Source of the DNA: Phycisphaerales bacterium
GTDB taxonomy: Bacteria; Planctomycetota; Phycisphaerae; Phycisphaerales; UBA1924
Reading direction: 5' to 3'
Assembly (NCBI GenBank): GCA_020849105.1
Contig: JADLGW010000010.1
Coordinates: 1-34,833, forward strand
Length of the DNA: 34,833 bases
A program made the translations under genes and the position numbers. Every line of letters begins with the position of its first letter. Positions within the stretch are counted from its first letter, which is position 1. Below the pieces are notes generated by a model. That model saw nothing but the letters and a program-made list of their open reading frames with translations. It ran no database searches and had not been told where the DNA came from. Positions 1 to 7,047 of this stretch are shown here, piece by piece.

Positions 1-1
1 C

Positions 2-157
2 ATCGTCACCGCCGGTCTCATCGCGGGGCTATTCCTGCACTCCGCGATGGAGATCCTGCGGAACGCTCGCCGTGAGCTGCATTCTTTGAGCAGTCCTCTA
101 CAGCCATCCCCGCCGCATTGTGTGGAAGGTCCCGGGCAGGAACCCGGCGCCACTTGA
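2..157 (+). CDS. C-terminal end of a CDF-like cation transporter (partial)
   Basis: An open frame enters from the left edge and stops at TGA 155-157, giving 51 residues. It begins with a hydrophobic helix, IVTAGLIAGLFLHSA, followed by MEILRNARREL. This is the usual ending of the last membrane segment in short cation diffusion facilitator-like transporters that lack the long cytoplasmic domain. The following 25 residues are Pro/Ser-rich and uninformative. The 5' part lies outside the window, so metal ligands cannot be checked. A metal transporter would fit the copper ATPase and HMA-like protein further along. The family assignment rests on one helix and is tentative. Confidence 0.5.
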   Translation: MVTAGLIAGLFLHSAMEILRNARRELHSLSSPLQPSPPHCVEGPGQEPGAT

Positions 158-294
158 GCGGCGCGTGAGTTTCAAGTACGTCCGCAATCGACGAGCCCTT
201 GACCCGCTGCCGCTCGACGAGCCGCTCCGATCTGGGACTCCGCGATGGCGCGCGACAAACCCGGCTGGTTAGCAGAGGGGTATGGGCGAGGGCT

Positions 295-753
295 GTGTCC
301 CTCAACGTCCCAGACAACCCCAGCCTGCCCGCGATCCTCAGCGCGGTCTCGCAGAACGTCGACAAAGCGATGCCCAACAACAAGGGTCGGACGGACCTCG
401 GCGAGATGGCGCAGAGCGCCGCAGTCGAGGTCACCAATCAGCTCGTGACGGGAAAGGCATCTTCTCTCTTTGGAGCGACAGCCCAGGACGTGCAGCGAGC
501 GTTCAAAGAGTTGGGCACCGAGAAGAACTTTGGAGAGCTCGGAAAACAGTTTTTCGGGCAGCTGACCAACAAGGTGCTCCAGTTCTACGCGAGCCGGGAG
601 TGCGCCAACCATGTGGGCCAGGGGCAACGCTTCGCCAACCGGCGTGCGGATCGCACGCCATCGACGCACGGTTTCGGACATGCAGTTGGCGTGCCAGGCA
701 GCGCCTACCCGAAGCCTCACAGCCGGAGTCCGAACGGGGGAGGGGGTCAATAG
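295..753 (+). CDS. Hypothetical protein, probably 3'-truncated
   Basis: I propose a GTG start at 295, preceded by the purine-rich GGGCGAGGG; an in-frame TTG at 199 gives a longer but less protein-like N-terminus. Residues 1 to about 108 read as a soluble helical protein, from SLNVPDNPSLPAILSAVSQ to FYASRECANHVGQGQRFA. After GQRFAN the composition changes abruptly to Arg/Pro/Gly/Ser-rich and the frame stops, as if the natural C-terminus had been lost. The coherent part resembles a hypothetical family I cannot name. No motif gives a function. The neighbours, a transporter fragment and the small-ORF cassette, suggest a rearranged accessory zone. Confidence 0.5.
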   Translation: MSLNVPDNPSLPAILSAVSQNVDKAMPNNKGRTDLGEMAQSAAVEVTNQLVTGKASSLFGATAQDVQRAFKELGTEKNFGELGKQFFGQLTNKVLQFYASRECANHVGQGQRFANRRADRTPSTHGFGHAVGVPGSAYPKPHSRSPNGGGGQ

Positions 754-1107
754 GTACTTCCCCGCCGGAATCGAAAGCCGACGCCCGCGGGAACAGGTCC
801 GAGTAGTCACTGAGTTTGTTTGCGTTGTCCGAGTGCGGGGTGAGGTACCCCTTTGCAGCACGGACGCGACGTGGGCGAACGTGGGCCAACGGGTGGCCAA
901 CGGACGCGGAGGCCCGCGCGGGCGCGACGTCCGGGCTTCCGCTGGCGCGCAAATCACGCATTGCCCAAATCGTCCGCGTAGTTGCCCACAAGGGCGAGAT
1001 TGACGGCGATTCCTCGCGCATTCGCCTTGCCGGTGCGCGGATGTCATGGCTTCATGTGTCACAACGCGGGGCGAAGAACCACAAACCCCGCGAAGGAGAA
1101 CCACGCG
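754..1107 (+). other. Gene-poor spacer upstream of the small-ORF cassette
   Basis: I see no convincing gene in these 354 bases. Open frames here are short, Arg/Gly-rich by-products of high GC. A short repeat GTGGGC(G/C)AACG occurs twice around 870-895, followed by a related GGGTGGCCAACGG. The promoter of the downstream cassette must lie here, but I cannot point to convincing -35/-10 boxes. A half-match to the window's 17-bp regulatory motif (ACTTCCCC, near 756) lacks the other arm. Confidence 0.4.
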
Positions 1108-1413
1108 ATGAATACCAGCACGAAGAACGCCATCGAGATCGCCAGCGACCTGGGCCGCCGGGGATTCACCGTCGCCAGCGTCGAGGTCCACACCCCCGAC
1201 GGGCGGGCCTGGGCGATCGACACCACGAACACCGGCGGCTTCCGCCTCTTCGAGATCGACCGCGACGGCCGCGACGGGCCGAACGAACACGACGCGGTCG
1301 AGGGCGACACCTGGGACGCCGGAGACCTGATCGACTACCTGAAGGCGGTCGGCGAACCCAAAGCGCCGCCGACCCGCGACGGCAACCCGCCCTCGAGCCA
1401 CCCGACGACCTGA
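1108..1413 (+). CDS. Small hypothetical protein, cassette gene 1
   Basis: This is a 101-residue soluble acidic protein. The ATG at 1108 was chosen because GAAGGAG (1092-1098) lies at good spacing; an upstream in-frame start has no such site. It starts with a helix (MNTSTKNAIEIASDLGRRG), continues with a beta-like stretch (FTVASVEVHTPDGRAWAID) and an acidic middle rich in Asp, and ends with a Pro/Ser tail. There are no Cys residues, membrane segments or recognised motifs. The TGA stop overlaps the first bases of a perfect 9-bp hairpin (1412-1434). First of a run of short same-strand genes; function unknown. Confidence 0.7.
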   Translation: MNTSTKNAIEIASDLGRRGFTVASVEVHTPDGRAWAIDTTNTGGFRLFEIDRDGRDGPNEHDAVEGDTWDAGDLIDYLKAVGEPKAPPTRDGNPPSSHPTT

Positions 1414-1434
1414 AGCCCGCAACACGCGGGCTTC
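1412..1434 (+). terminator. Rho-independent-like hairpin after cassette gene 1
   Basis: A perfect 9-bp inverted repeat: GAAGCCCGC (1412-1420), loop AACAC, GCGGGCTTC (1426-1434), followed by GCTGTTT. It overlaps the stop codon of the preceding gene. The T-tract is short, so it may attenuate transcription or protect a 3' end rather than terminate fully. Confidence 0.7.
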
Positions 1435-1488
1435 GCTGTTTACCAGAGCACAACACCCCCCACGCACCCCCCGCACAGGAGCACGACC

Positions 1489-1743
1489 ATGACAACGCCC
1501 AAGACCACGAAGCCGGAACCGACCGCCGCCGAGATGTACGCCGCGAGGCGGAACGACATCGCCCGCCTCCTCGACGTGCTGAGCATGCACCTCGACATCA
1601 ACGACAAGGAGCACGCCGCCGCCCCGACCAACTGGGGGCTCGTCGGCAACCTCGGGAAGGTCCGTGAGGACCTGGTCAACCTCGTCGGGTTCATGGCCAA
1701 CATGGACCCCGAGTACGTCGAGGACTTTCTCAAAGGCGAATGA
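1489..1743 (+). CDS. Small hypothetical protein, cassette gene 2
   Basis: An 84-residue protein with ATG at 1489 and AGGAG at 1477-1481. After a Thr/Lys/Pro N-terminus it is largely helical: AEMYAARRNDIARLLDVLSMHLDI, then a short linker with NWGLVGNLGKVREDLVNLVGFMA and an acidic end. The pattern of two amphipathic helices suggests a small helical or coiled-coil protein. I do not recognise the family. Its leader is strikingly similar to that of the next gene: both have a C-rich CCCCCCACG stretch, then AGGAGCAC and an ATGAC start. Confidence 0.7.
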   Translation: MTTPKTTKPEPTAAEMYAARRNDIARLLDVLSMHLDINDKEHAAAPTNWGLVGNLGKVREDLVNLVGFMANMDPEYVEDFLKGE

Positions 1744-1779
1744 ACATGTACCACGCCCCCCACGGAAAGGAGCACACCC

Positions 1780-2037
1780 ATGACCATCAAGACGATCGTG
1801 ATCGCAGGCCAGAACGGGGACATCGAGATCACCCGAAACGACGACGGCGCGTATGTGATGGACGGCGAGGTCTGCATCGCCGCCATCCGCCGCGACGAGA
1901 ACCGCGACGCCCACTACGCCAAGGCCGTCGAGGTGGCCAAAGCGGTCTACGGGACCGACCGGCGCGGGCGCGCCGCCGCCACCAACTCGATGGTCCACGA
2001 CGTGCTCAATGAGATGGAGCGCGTCGCGGGTTGCTAA
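1780..2037 (+). CDS. Small hypothetical protein, cassette gene 3
   Basis: An 85-residue protein with ATG at 1780 preceded by GAAAGGAG (about 10 bases upstream of the start). The first half reads as a beta meander (MTIKTIVIAGQNGDIEITRND, then DGAYVMDGEVCIAAIRRD). The second half is helical (HYAKAVEVAKAVYG and NSMVHDVLNEMERVAGC). It contains two Cys residues with no metal-binding spacing. It starts 36 bases after the stop of gene 2 and shares that gene's C-rich leader, which suggests duplication of a promoter/leader unit. Function unknown. Confidence 0.7.
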   Translation: MTIKTIVIAGQNGDIEITRNDDGAYVMDGEVCIAAIRRDENRDAHYAKAVEVAKAVYGTDRRGRAAATNSMVHDVLNEMERVAGC

Positions 2038-2046
2038 CCGCGAGGC

Positions 2047-2096
2047 GGCGCGGGGAACCGCGCCGGCCCCGATTCCCCGCCGCAGCGTGCGGCGGG
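2047..2096 (+). other. Tandem hairpins between cassette genes 3 and 4
   Basis: There are two adjacent perfect stem-loops: GGCGCGG (2047-2053) / CCGCGCC (2058-2064) with loop GGAA, a GNRA-type tetraloop, then CCCGCCGCA (2076-2084) / TGCGGCGGG (2088-2096) with loop GCG. Neither has a T-tract. They lie just 5' of the HARE-HTH gene and could be a processing site, an attenuator or an operator. Confidence 0.5.
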
Positions 2097-2124
2097 ATTC
2101 CGCACCCGTAGTTGGGAGATTCGC

Positions 2125-2583
2125 ATGAGTACGAAGACCAAGAAGCCCCGCACCCCGAAGATGTCCAAGAGCGCCGCCCGCGCCGAGGGGGCGGCCAAGA
2201 CCGAGCGCCTCCGCAAGGCCGCGCTCGCCGAGATCGAGAACCGCTTGGACGGAAAGCCTGCGGCCCCGGTCAAGAGCAACGACGCGAAGTCCGCGAAGCC
2301 GTCCAAGGCGGCGAAGGCCCCGAAGCCCGCGAAGGAGGCCAAGCCGAAGCGCGTCAGCGGCCTCGACGCCGCAGCGCAGGTGATCGCTGGCGCGAAGGTT
2401 CCCATGCGGGCCAAGGAGATGATCGCGGAGATGGAGGCCAAGGGCCTGTGGAAGAGCCCCGACGGCAAGACGCCGGAGGCCACGCTCTACGCCGCCATCA
2501 TCCGCGAGATCGCCGCCAAGGGCGACAAGGCCCGCTTCAAGAAACACGACAAGGGCGTCTTCGTCGCCGGGAAGGGGGCTTGA
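2125..2583 (+). CDS. HARE-HTH winged-helix protein with lysine-rich tail
   Basis: A 152-residue protein starting at ATG 2125 after TTGGGAGATTCGC. Residues 1-75 are rich in Lys, Ala and Pro (for example [14 protein letters not shown]), like a histone H1 tail, and should bind DNA nonspecifically. Residues about 77-147 match the HARE-HTH winged-helix fold: [20 protein letters not shown], then [20 protein letters not shown] and FKKHDKGVF. This domain occurs in bacterial and phage chromatin- and DNA-associated proteins and is frequent in planctomycetes. Probable role: nucleoid-associated protein or regulator of the accessory cassette. It leads a tight three-gene operon; the next ATG is 3 bases past its stop. 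Confidence 0.85.
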   Translation: MSTKTKKPRTPKMSKSAARAEGAAKTERLRKAALAEIENRLDGKPAAPVKSNDAKSAKPSKAAKAPKPAKEAKPKRVSGLDAAAQVIAGAKVPMRAKEMIAEMEAKGLWKSPDGKTPEATLYAAIIREIAAKGDKARFKKHDKGVFVAGKGA

Positions 2584-2586
2584 CCC

Positions 2587-2895
2587 ATGCTTACCGTCAA
2601 GAAGTTGTTCGAGGCGCTCCAGGGGCTCGACCCAAACGCGCAGGTCGTCGTCGGCATCATCAACGGCCCCCGGTTCAACGCCGCCTACGCGGAGCATCAA
2701 GTCTGCGCGACGGCGAACGTTGACGAGGATCAACGTCTGACGCTGCGAGAGGAGGCCGCGCCGGTGCTCTACCTCTGCTGCTACGAGCAGCCGCGCCCGT
2801 GGGAAGGGCAGCAGCCCACAATCAACCCCGACGGCACCGCGACCTTGCGGTACGACCCCGAGGACGACAACCCCAATCCGGGAAAGGAGGCCTGA
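2587..2895 (+). CDS. Small hypothetical protein, cassette gene 5
   Basis: A 102-residue acidic soluble protein. The ATG lies 3 bases after the HARE-HTH stop, so translation is probably coupled. The N-terminus is a helix then strand, LTVKKLFEALQGLDPNAQVVVG, a pattern common in small phage and plasmid proteins. The middle includes VLYLCCYEQPRPWE with paired cysteines, and the C-terminus is Asp/Asn/Pro-rich. No catalytic motif is visible. The last codons contain the GGAAAGGAGG ribosome site of the next gene. Function unknown. Confidence 0.7.
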   Translation: MLTVKKLFEALQGLDPNAQVVVGIINGPRFNAAYAEHQVCATANVDEDQRLTLREEAAPVLYLCCYEQPRPWEGQQPTINPDGTATLRYDPEDDNPNPGKEA

Positions 2896-2898
2896 TCC

Positions 2899-3129
2899 TT
2901 GAAGATCACAGACGTTCAGGTCGGCGGTCGCTACATCTCCAAGGTGTCTGGCGTGATCACAACCGTACGCGTTCTCGGCATCCGCGAGGCGCCCCCAGCT
3001 TGGCACAACCCCGGGCAGGGGCGGTGGCGCACCCGCATCGATGTGGTCAACGAGCGCACCAGGCGCAAGACCACGTTCGCCTCGCCGGCGCGGCTGCGCC
3101 GGGTGATCCCAGCCGAATCCACGCTCTGA
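2899..3129 (+). CDS. Small SH3-like/beta hypothetical protein, cassette gene 6
   Basis: A 76-residue basic protein starting at TTG 2899. The unusual start is supported by a near-perfect GGAAAGGAGG (2881-2890) inside the end of the previous gene. The sequence reads as a small beta barrel: MKITDVQVGGRYISKVSG, VITTVRVLGIRE, WRTRIDVVNERTRRKTTFAS, then ARLRRVI. This 'vkVGgrY.akvsG..t.VrV' layout recurs in small planctomycete hypothetical proteins and may be an SH3- or KOW-like nucleic-acid-binding fold. It ends the operon just before a strong hairpin. Confidence 0.7.
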   Translation: MKITDVQVGGRYISKVSGVITTVRVLGIREAPPAWHNPGQGRWRTRIDVVNERTRRKTTFASPARLRRVIPAESTL

Positions 3130-3149
3130 GCGCATCAGCGCTTCCCCCC

Positions 3150-3171
3150 AGCCGCGACGTGCGTCGCGGCT
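3150..3171 (+). terminator. Hairpin terminator between convergent operons
   Basis: A perfect 9-bp stem AGCCGCGAC (3150-3158) / GTCGCGGCT (3163-3171), loop GTGC, followed by CTCTGTT. It lies between the plus-strand cassette (ending 3129) and the minus-strand regulator (ending 3225), so it may serve both. The tail resembles the one after the 1412-1434 hairpin. Confidence 0.7.
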
Positions 3172-3224
3172 CTCTGTTCGGTCGCAGCGAACGGCGGCTC
3201 GTCGTCAACCCGACAGACGCGCAC

Positions 3225-3989
3225 CTACGCCTCGGCCAGGCCCTCGCGGATGGCGAAGCGCATGAGCTCGGCCCGCGACTCGATGCGGAGCTTCTTCATC
3301 ATCCGCTCCTGGTGGCCATCGATGGTCTTGGCGCTCCTGGAAAGCTCGGCCGCAATCTCGTTGCGGGACAGGCCCTTGCCGATCAGCCGCAGCACCTCGA
3401 TCTCTCGTGCCGTCAGCGACTCCAACGGCGTCGCTGGGCGTGTGTTCGAGCGTGCCAAAGCCGTCTTCGGCTGGCCACAGCGTTGGCGAACTTTGGGGCC
3501 CATGACAAAGGTGCCGCCCGTGCTCCGCGCCAGTTCCTTGAGGCCTGCGACGATGTCCTCCAGGTCGTCGCCCTTGGCGAAATAGCCCCAGGCGCCGCAT
3601 GTGTACGCCGCGGCGAGGTAGCCATCCCTGACGTGCGCGCTGAGAAAGGCGAAGCGCAGGCTCGGGTGCATGTGCCGCATGCGATCGGCCACCTCGAACA
3701 CGTCGGGCCCGGGCATGTCGATGTCCAGGAGGACGATGTCGGGTCGAAGGCGGGCGACCTCGTCGAGCAAACGCTCCGCCGACGGCAGGCGTCCGACGAT
3801 GCGGATACGACCGTCGATGGCGAACTGCGCCTTCAACCCCTCGACCAGCACGGCGTGGTCGTCAACGCAAAGCACACGCACTCCGGGGTCGCTCCCGATG
3901 GAGTTGACCAATGGGTCGGCTTGGGAACGGAGGGTCGGCTTGGGGCTCCGGGTCGCTCGTCCAGTCCGATCGGCTTGGGAAGTCGGCAT
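3225..3989 (-). CDS. NarL/FixJ-family response regulator
   Basis: About 254 residues. I prefer ATG 3989, though GTG 3995 also fits the AAAGGA site. After a 35-residue Pro/Ser/Arg-rich leader comes a receiver domain (about 38-155): VLCVDDH holds the acidic pocket, IVLLDIDMPG the phospho-acceptor Asp (about residue 89), FLSAH the switch Ser, and YFAKGDD the conserved Lys. A LuxR-type HTH follows at about 190-248 (LTAREIEVLRLIGKGLSRNE, then AKTIDGHQERMMKKLRIES). Phosphorylation should drive dimerisation and DNA binding. It lies about 20 bases downstream of the kinase gene, so the two are co-transcribed. Candidate binder of the 17-bp motif found elsewhere in the window; that link is inference. 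Confidence 0.93.
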   Translation of the reverse strand: MPTSQADRTGRATRSPKPTLRSQADPLVNSIGSDPGVRVLCVDDHAVLVEGLKAQFAIDGRIRIVGRLPSAERLLDEVARLRPDIVLLDIDMPGPDVFEVADRMRHMHPSLRFAFLSAHVRDGYLAAAYTCGAWGYFAKGDDLEDIVAGLKELARSTGGTFVMGPKVRQRCGQPKTALARSNTRPATPLESLTAREIEVLRLIGKGLSRNEIAAELSRSAKTIDGHQERMMKKLRIESRAELMRFAIREGLAEA

Positions 3990-4010
3990 TACCACGTCAT
4001 CCTTTCTTCA

Positions 4011-6212
4011 TCACTCACTGGCAGCCACGAGGGCCACCATCGCCTTCACCGCCTCGAAATCACTCGGATCATGGCAGGTCAGCGGTTCGAGAGATCGCCA
4101 TTCGCTTGCCCGAGCAGGGTCGGTCACGGTTGGATCGCCGATCACCACGAGCCTTGCGTGCCCGCCTTGCCGGTCGCGCCACTCGGTTGCTTGCTGCGGG
4201 GTCACCGTCCTGGCATCTACGACCCACACGCTCGCATCGCCCGGCGCCTGGGAGATCGCCGTACTGAATCCGGCCGCTTCGAGGAGGTGCCGGATCAGGC
4301 CCGCGGCTCGGCCATCGCCTATTGACACCACGGCCCTGCGGACGACGCCGCCCGGGTCCTGGTCGATGGCCCGCGCCGCCGGGAACGTCATGCTCATGGT
4401 CGTGCCCCGCCCAAGTTCAGACTCGATGTCAACCGAACCCCCGGCGTGCTCGACCACTCTGCGGACCAGGGGCAGCCCAAGGCCCGTCCCCACGCCCCGT
4501 GCCTTGGTCGTAAAGAAGATGTCGAACGCGCGGCGCCTGGTCTCCTCGTTCATTCCCCTGCCGTTGTCCGTAACGGACAGTCGCACGCGCTCCTCCCCCG
4601 CCGGCCCCGCCCCCACCGCGACAGCTGAGATGCGCGCGAGCCCCTGGCGTCGCTTTCGGTCGGCGGGGATCGCATCCCCGGCGTTAACGATCAGGTTCAG
4701 GACCGCCTGCGTGAGCGCGTGCGGGGCGATGGCTACTCGCGGCAGGGTCGAAGGGATCGAAGCGGTGACCTTCATGTGCTTCGGCACGGCCTTCGTCAGA
4801 ACCGGCCCGGTCTGCGCCCACCACGCCGCCAAGTCCGTCGTGCCTGCATCGCCGTCGTCATTCTCCGGGTCCATCGCCAGGAAGTGCAAGCCGTCGGCGA
4901 GCTGCTGGAGGTAGGCGATACTCTTGGTGATGGTGTCGATGTGCTTCCGTACCCCGATGGATAGCCCCGCGCGCTCGGCCCGGATGGCGTTGAGTCTCGC
5001 ACGCACCGGCATGAGCACGTTGTTCATGTCATGACCGAGGCCGGCAGCGAGCGTGCCGATGGAGGCCAGACGGTCGGCCATGCGCAGCTTCTCCTGAGCC
5101 TCCTTGAGCGAGCGCGTGCGCTCGTCAACCTTCTCTTCGAGTCGGCAACGGTACTTGTCGAGTTCCTCCTCGGCCCGCTTGCGCTGGATGAGCGTCCCGA
5201 GCGGGGCGACCGCTGCTCGCACCACTTCCAGGACGTGAAGGTCTTCAAGCCTTGTCACCCGGACGAAGAACTGGAGCACCACGATGACCTTGCCCTCGGA
5301 GACAATGGGCACCGCCGTGGCGGCGTGAAGTCCGGCCTCCCGTGCGGCCGCTGATCGACGGAAATCGGTATCGCCCAGAACCGCAACGTCAGCGGCCCAC
5401 ACGGGAGAGCCCGTCACCCAGGCCCGTCCGCCCAGGCCCACGCCGCGGCGGAGGCGGATCTGACCCGTGGTCCTGGCGAAGTTGTCGAGCCCGCTGTCGG
5501 GACGCATCCAGGACGCGGTTCCCACGAGTTCGTCGCCCTCGGGGGTCGGCATCCACGCTTCGCCGTAGTCCCACTCGGTGAAGGTGCATACGAGGCGGAG
5601 GGTCTCGGTGAGCGCTTCGGACAGGATCGCCGCGCCGCTGATCGACAGCGCCAGATCCTTGACTACGCGCAGTTCCCATTCCATTCTCTTGCGTTCCGTG
5701 GCGTCGCGGATAACGCCGACAAAGAACGGCAAACCGCCGTCGGGTGGGTCCACACGCGAGATCGAGACCTCGATCGGGATTGACTCACCGCTCTTGCGCA
5801 CGCCCTCCAACTCGCGTGCCCGCCCGAGGATCTTGGTCTGTCCCGTGCGACGGTAGTTAGCCAGGTACCCGTCGTGCGCCGAGCGGTGCGGCTCGGGCAT
5901 CAGGACGTTGACGTTGCGCCCAAAGAGTTCGTCCGGCGTCCACCCAAAGACCCGCTCGACCGATTGGCTGGCGGACTGGATAAGGCCGTAGGCGTCGATC
6001 GTGATGATCGGGTCCACGACCGCGGCCAGCACGGCGCGGTCGCGCACGGCGGACAGAGCATCGCGCGATGCGGGGCGAGGTTCGGCCCCCGGCGACATGT
6101 TGACAATCCGCCCTTCAACCGGAGGCTTGGTCGGAAGCACCACCGGCTGCACCACGCGCGGCGGGCCCGCTAAACCGACGGGTGTGGAGCGGTTCCTGGC
6201 CACTGAGGTCAT
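4011..6212 (-). CDS. PAS-GAF sensor histidine kinase, FixL-like PAS
   Basis: 733 residues and no membrane segment, so a cytoplasmic sensor. Order: Pro-rich leader, PAS (about 55-175), GAF (about 185-345), coiled coil (about 345-385), HisKA with GLGHDMNN (His394), HATPase (N-box NLIVNAGDAI near Asn510, DNGRGM 549-554, GTGLGL 576-581), and a degenerate receiver-like tail (about 624-733). In the PAS domain LMPEPHRSAHDGYLANYRR puts His113 where FixL has its heme-proximal His200, and Arg133 falls 20 residues later, where FixL has the O2-contacting Arg220. This suggests a heme O2 sensor; some PAS domains with this pattern may not bind heme. The 6212 start has no clear ribosome site; ATG 6098 is an alternative. 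It probably phosphorylates the regulator encoded just downstream. Confidence 0.93.
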   Translation of the reverse strand: MTSVARNRSTPVGLAGPPRVVQPVVLPTKPPVEGRIVNMSPGAEPRPASRDALSAVRDRAVLAAVVDPIITIDAYGLIQSASQSVERVFGWTPDELFGRNVNVLMPEPHRSAHDGYLANYRRTGQTKILGRARELEGVRKSGESIPIEVSISRVDPPDGGLPFFVGVIRDATERKRMEWELRVVKDLALSISGAAILSEALTETLRLVCTFTEWDYGEAWMPTPEGDELVGTASWMRPDSGLDNFARTTGQIRLRRGVGLGGRAWVTGSPVWAADVAVLGDTDFRRSAAAREAGLHAATAVPIVSEGKVIVVLQFFVRVTRLEDLHVLEVVRAAVAPLGTLIQRKRAEEELDKYRCRLEEKVDERTRSLKEAQEKLRMADRLASIGTLAAGLGHDMNNVLMPVRARLNAIRAERAGLSIGVRKHIDTITKSIAYLQQLADGLHFLAMDPENDDGDAGTTDLAAWWAQTGPVLTKAVPKHMKVTASIPSTLPRVAIAPHALTQAVLNLIVNAGDAIPADRKRRQGLARISAVAVGAGPAGEERVRLSVTDNGRGMNEETRRRAFDIFFTTKARGVGTGLGLPLVRRVVEHAGGSVDIESELGRGTTMSMTFPAARAIDQDPGGVVRRAVVSIGDGRAAGLIRHLLEAAGFSTAISQAPGDASVWVVDARTVTPQQATEWRDRQGGHARLVVIGDPTVTDPARASEWRSLEPLTCHDPSDFEAVKAMVALVAASE

Positions 6213-6296
6213 TGTATCGGGATCGTCAGGCCGGAGCGGTCCGATCGCCGAGGGTGCCCGAGAGAGGGATCAAGCACGGCACTCCACACCGGGAGA

Positions 6297-6313
6297 TAGG
6301 GGATGTTTCCGCG
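6297..6313 (+). promoter_or_regulatory. 17-bp shared motif, copy 1 (kinase / DUF2934 divergent region)
   Basis: TAGGGGATGTTTCCGCG, whose complement CGCGGAAACATCCCCTA differs by one base from the copy at 22223. It lies in the divergent gap, 66 bases before the ATG of the plus-strand gene at 6379 and 85 bases before the kinase start at 6212, so it could act on either or both. An autoregulated kinase-regulator operon would fit. Confidence 0.65.
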
Positions 6314-6378
6314 TAGAGCCGAGAGGGTCCGGGCGGCATCATGATCGCATCAAAGCCTCCAACTCGAGGAGTCCGGCT

Positions 6379-6762
6379 ATGAGAATCGTCGTTCGTCCTG
6401 TTGCAGACCCTCAGCGCGAAATCGACCTGACGCACAGCCTCGTCTCGGCCATCGCCGAGGAACTCTGGCGGATGCACGGCGGGAACCAGCAACTCAACTG
6501 GCTGGAGGCCGAGCGGCACCTGCAACGGATCGTTGGAGAGGCCCGAGCGGAGGCCGCCCGCACGTACGTCGTACCGCTGGCGGCGGCACGAGCCTCGCCG
6601 CGTCATGAACCGGAACCATTCGCACCTGAGTCCCCAGACTTCCCGGGCTGGAAGGCCCCGATCCCGCGTCGCCGAGAGCGGCGCGTGACACGCAGCGCCA
6701 GTGGCCGACGAAGCCGCGCACGCGAGCTCGGTGCCATGCACGCGACGGTCGCGGGTGCGTAA
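6379..6762 (+). CDS. DUF2934-like small protein
   Basis: 127 residues. ATG 6379 follows GAGGA at about 8 bases; longer frames upstream would run across the kinase promoter. The core IAEELWRMHGGNQQLNWLEA followed by ERHLQRIV matches the DUF2934 pattern (helix, turn, then 'W.EAER.L'), seen again in the gene at 7853. The C-terminal 50 residues are Arg/Ser/Pro-rich and probably disordered. The function of the family is unknown; it is common in bacteria that carry Hsp20, BON and CBS stress clusters. First gene of a plus-strand run and directly downstream of motif copy 1, so a plausible member of the regulon. Confidence 0.7.
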   Translation: MRIVVRPVADPQREIDLTHSLVSAIAEELWRMHGGNQQLNWLEAERHLQRIVGEARAEAARTYVVPLAAARASPRHEPEPFAPESPDFPGWKAPIPRRRERRVTRSASGRRSRARELGAMHATVAGA

Positions 6763-6788
6763 GGACGATTCGGGCAGGTGCCTGGGTG

Positions 6789-7013
6789 ATGAACAGCGTG
6801 ATGCAAAGGACAGTTCTCGTGATCACCGGAATGTGCGACAACCGCTGCCGCGAACGGATCGTCAGGGCCTTGGAGAGGGTTCCGGGAATAGTGCAGGTGG
6901 ATGTCAGCCTGCTCCGGGCGCGGGCGACCGTGCTTCATGAGCGCCGGTGCGAGCCGATCACCCTTGTGCGGACGGTCATCGAGGTGGGGTACGACGCGAG
7001 GATGGCGGAGTGA
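6789..7013 (+). CDS. HMA-like small protein with altered metal motif
   Basis: 74 residues from ATG 6789 (the in-frame GTG at 6786 is an alternative; CAGGTG just upstream). The beta-alpha-beta-beta-alpha-beta plan of heavy-metal-associated domains is clear: RTVLVITGM, CRERIVRALERVPGIVQVDV, RARATVLH, then LVRTVIEVGYDA. The usual GMxCxxC loop is replaced by GMCDNRC, with the two cysteines three residues apart (CxxxC) and one residue missing after Met. The protein may bind a different metal or bind copper more weakly, or may have become a protein-interaction domain. Copper chaperones of this size often partner with P1B ATPases; a CopB-type ATPase lies 5 kb downstream. Confidence 0.75.
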   Translation: MNSVMQRTVLVITGMCDNRCRERIVRALERVPGIVQVDVSLLRARATVLHERRCEPITLVRTVIEVGYDARMAE

Positions 7014-7047
7014 CGAATGGAATCGGACACGAGTGAAAGGAGCAGCC

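Noticed and set aside
748..766. ACTTCCCCGCC as a motif copy near the left end
   Set aside because: Only one half matches and the GGAA arm is missing; not near a convincing start codon.
172..3135. A 987-residue open frame on the minus strand
   Set aside because: It runs antisense to the six small genes and is Arg/Gly/Leu-rich with no domain. It is a by-product of high GC; the plus-strand genes have ribosome sites and sensible composition.
2799..4325. A 508-residue plus-strand open frame
   Set aside because: Antisense to the response regulator and overlapping the cassette end; no domain, and the regulator on the other strand is unambiguous.
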